Source: Gemmatimonadota bacterium (GTDB lineage: Bacteria; Gemmatimonadota; Gemmatimonadetes; Longimicrobiales; Longimicrobiaceae). Taken from it: a stretch of 5,155 nucleotides of DNA. The notes beneath the pieces are model-generated. The model saw only the letters and a program-made list of their open reading frames with translations. It was not told the origin of the DNA and made no database searches. The stretch is from NCBI GenBank assembly GCA_019348475.1, contig JAHWJJ010000357.1, positions 1-5,155 of the forward strand, given 5' to 3'. The stretch's first letter is position 1. Each line of letters opens with the position of its first letter. The translations under genes and the position numbers were made by a program. This document shows, piece after piece, positions 4,991-5,155 of the stretch.

Positions 4991-5155
4991 CGACGCTGCG
5001 GCGCAGGGTGCTGCTGCCCCTGGCGCTCGCGATGTGGCTGGGCACGCATCCCGCCGCGGCGCAGCTCGCGGGCGGGGGCCGCCGGCCCCCGCCGCTGCCG
5101 GCGACGCTCGTGCCGGCCGGCGTGTCCGTTGCGGCCGCACAGCCGCGGCGCTGCA
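4987..5155 (+). CDS. Exported Pro/Ala-rich protein, N-terminal part only (runs off window)
   Basis: The ATG at 4987 overlaps the propeller stop by four bases, and the frame is open to the window end (56 codons seen). Residues 1-25 are a clear Sec signal peptide: MTTLRRR as the basic region, a Leu/Ala core (9-19) and a cleavage site after AAA at 23-25, before Gln26. There is no lipobox, so the mature protein should be periplasmic, outer-membrane or secreted. The visible mature part (residues 26-56) is rich in Gly, Pro, Ala and Arg (RRPPPLP) and looks like a linker before a domain beyond the window. The overlap says it belongs to the same operon as the propeller. Function cannot be inferred from what is visible. 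Confidence 0.75.
   Translation, partial: MTTLRRRVLLPLALAMWLGTHPAAAQLAGGGRRPPPLPATLVPAGVSVAAAQPRRC

Noticed and set aside
3947..5140. A 397-codon minus-strand open frame opposite the propeller gene
   Set aside because: It is antisense to clear propeller repeats and has an Ala/Arg/His/Pro-rich composition without domains. It is a shadow of the plus-strand gene.
1..5155. CRISPR arrays, tRNA or rRNA genes, and transposase genes
   Set aside because: No regularly spaced repeats, no cloverleaf or rRNA-like segments, and no frame resembling a transposase or integrase were seen on either strand.

Overview
The window is GC-rich, with dense antisense open frames and codon third positions that are almost all G or C in the real genes. 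Several short lipoproteins have a mature start of the Cys-Gly-Asp/Arg...Gly-Pro type. Together these suggest an environmental Gram-negative bacterium. My best guess is the Gemmatimonadota, Longimicrobium-like, but this is an inference from style and not from a marker gene.

Layout. Positions 1-273 hold no gene I can support. They contain two hairpins: a long imperfect inverted repeat followed by T6 (127-224), and a 13-bp GC-rich stem just past the stop of the first gene (236-266). Positions 274-1773 (minus) encode a complete NAD-type aldehyde dehydrogenase with all catalytic residues present. Positions 1774-2098 form a divergent control region with CACGTG palindromes and weak promoter-like sequences on both strands. 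Three plus-strand lipoprotein genes follow. The first (2099-2449) is a small Ser/Thr-rich protein of unknown function, followed by a terminator-like hairpin. The second (2713-3390) resembles the N-terminal propeptide region of secreted subtilisin-family (S8) proteases but has no protease domain. The third (3428-3856) is a small, probably all-beta lipoprotein lying 37 bases after the second, so those two probably share a transcript.

From about 3912 the window looks rearranged. Positions 3912 to about 3995 on the minus strand read as the 3' end of a membrane-protein gene without its start. From about 3995 on the plus strand the sequence reads directly into the middle of a PQQ-type beta-propeller gene that has lost its signal peptide and N-terminus. 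This looks like a deletion or recombination joint, or an assembly chimera. The propeller gene overlaps by 4 bases the start of an exported Pro/Ala-rich protein (4987 to the window end), which suggests a former or surviving two-gene operon.

The plus-strand genes encode cell-envelope proteins (three predicted lipoproteins, a propeller that probably was exported, and a Sec-exported protein). The aldehyde dehydrogenase is a cytoplasmic metabolic enzyme transcribed the other way and appears unrelated. The two observations most worth following up are the protease propeptide without a protease and the junction of two broken genes near 3990.
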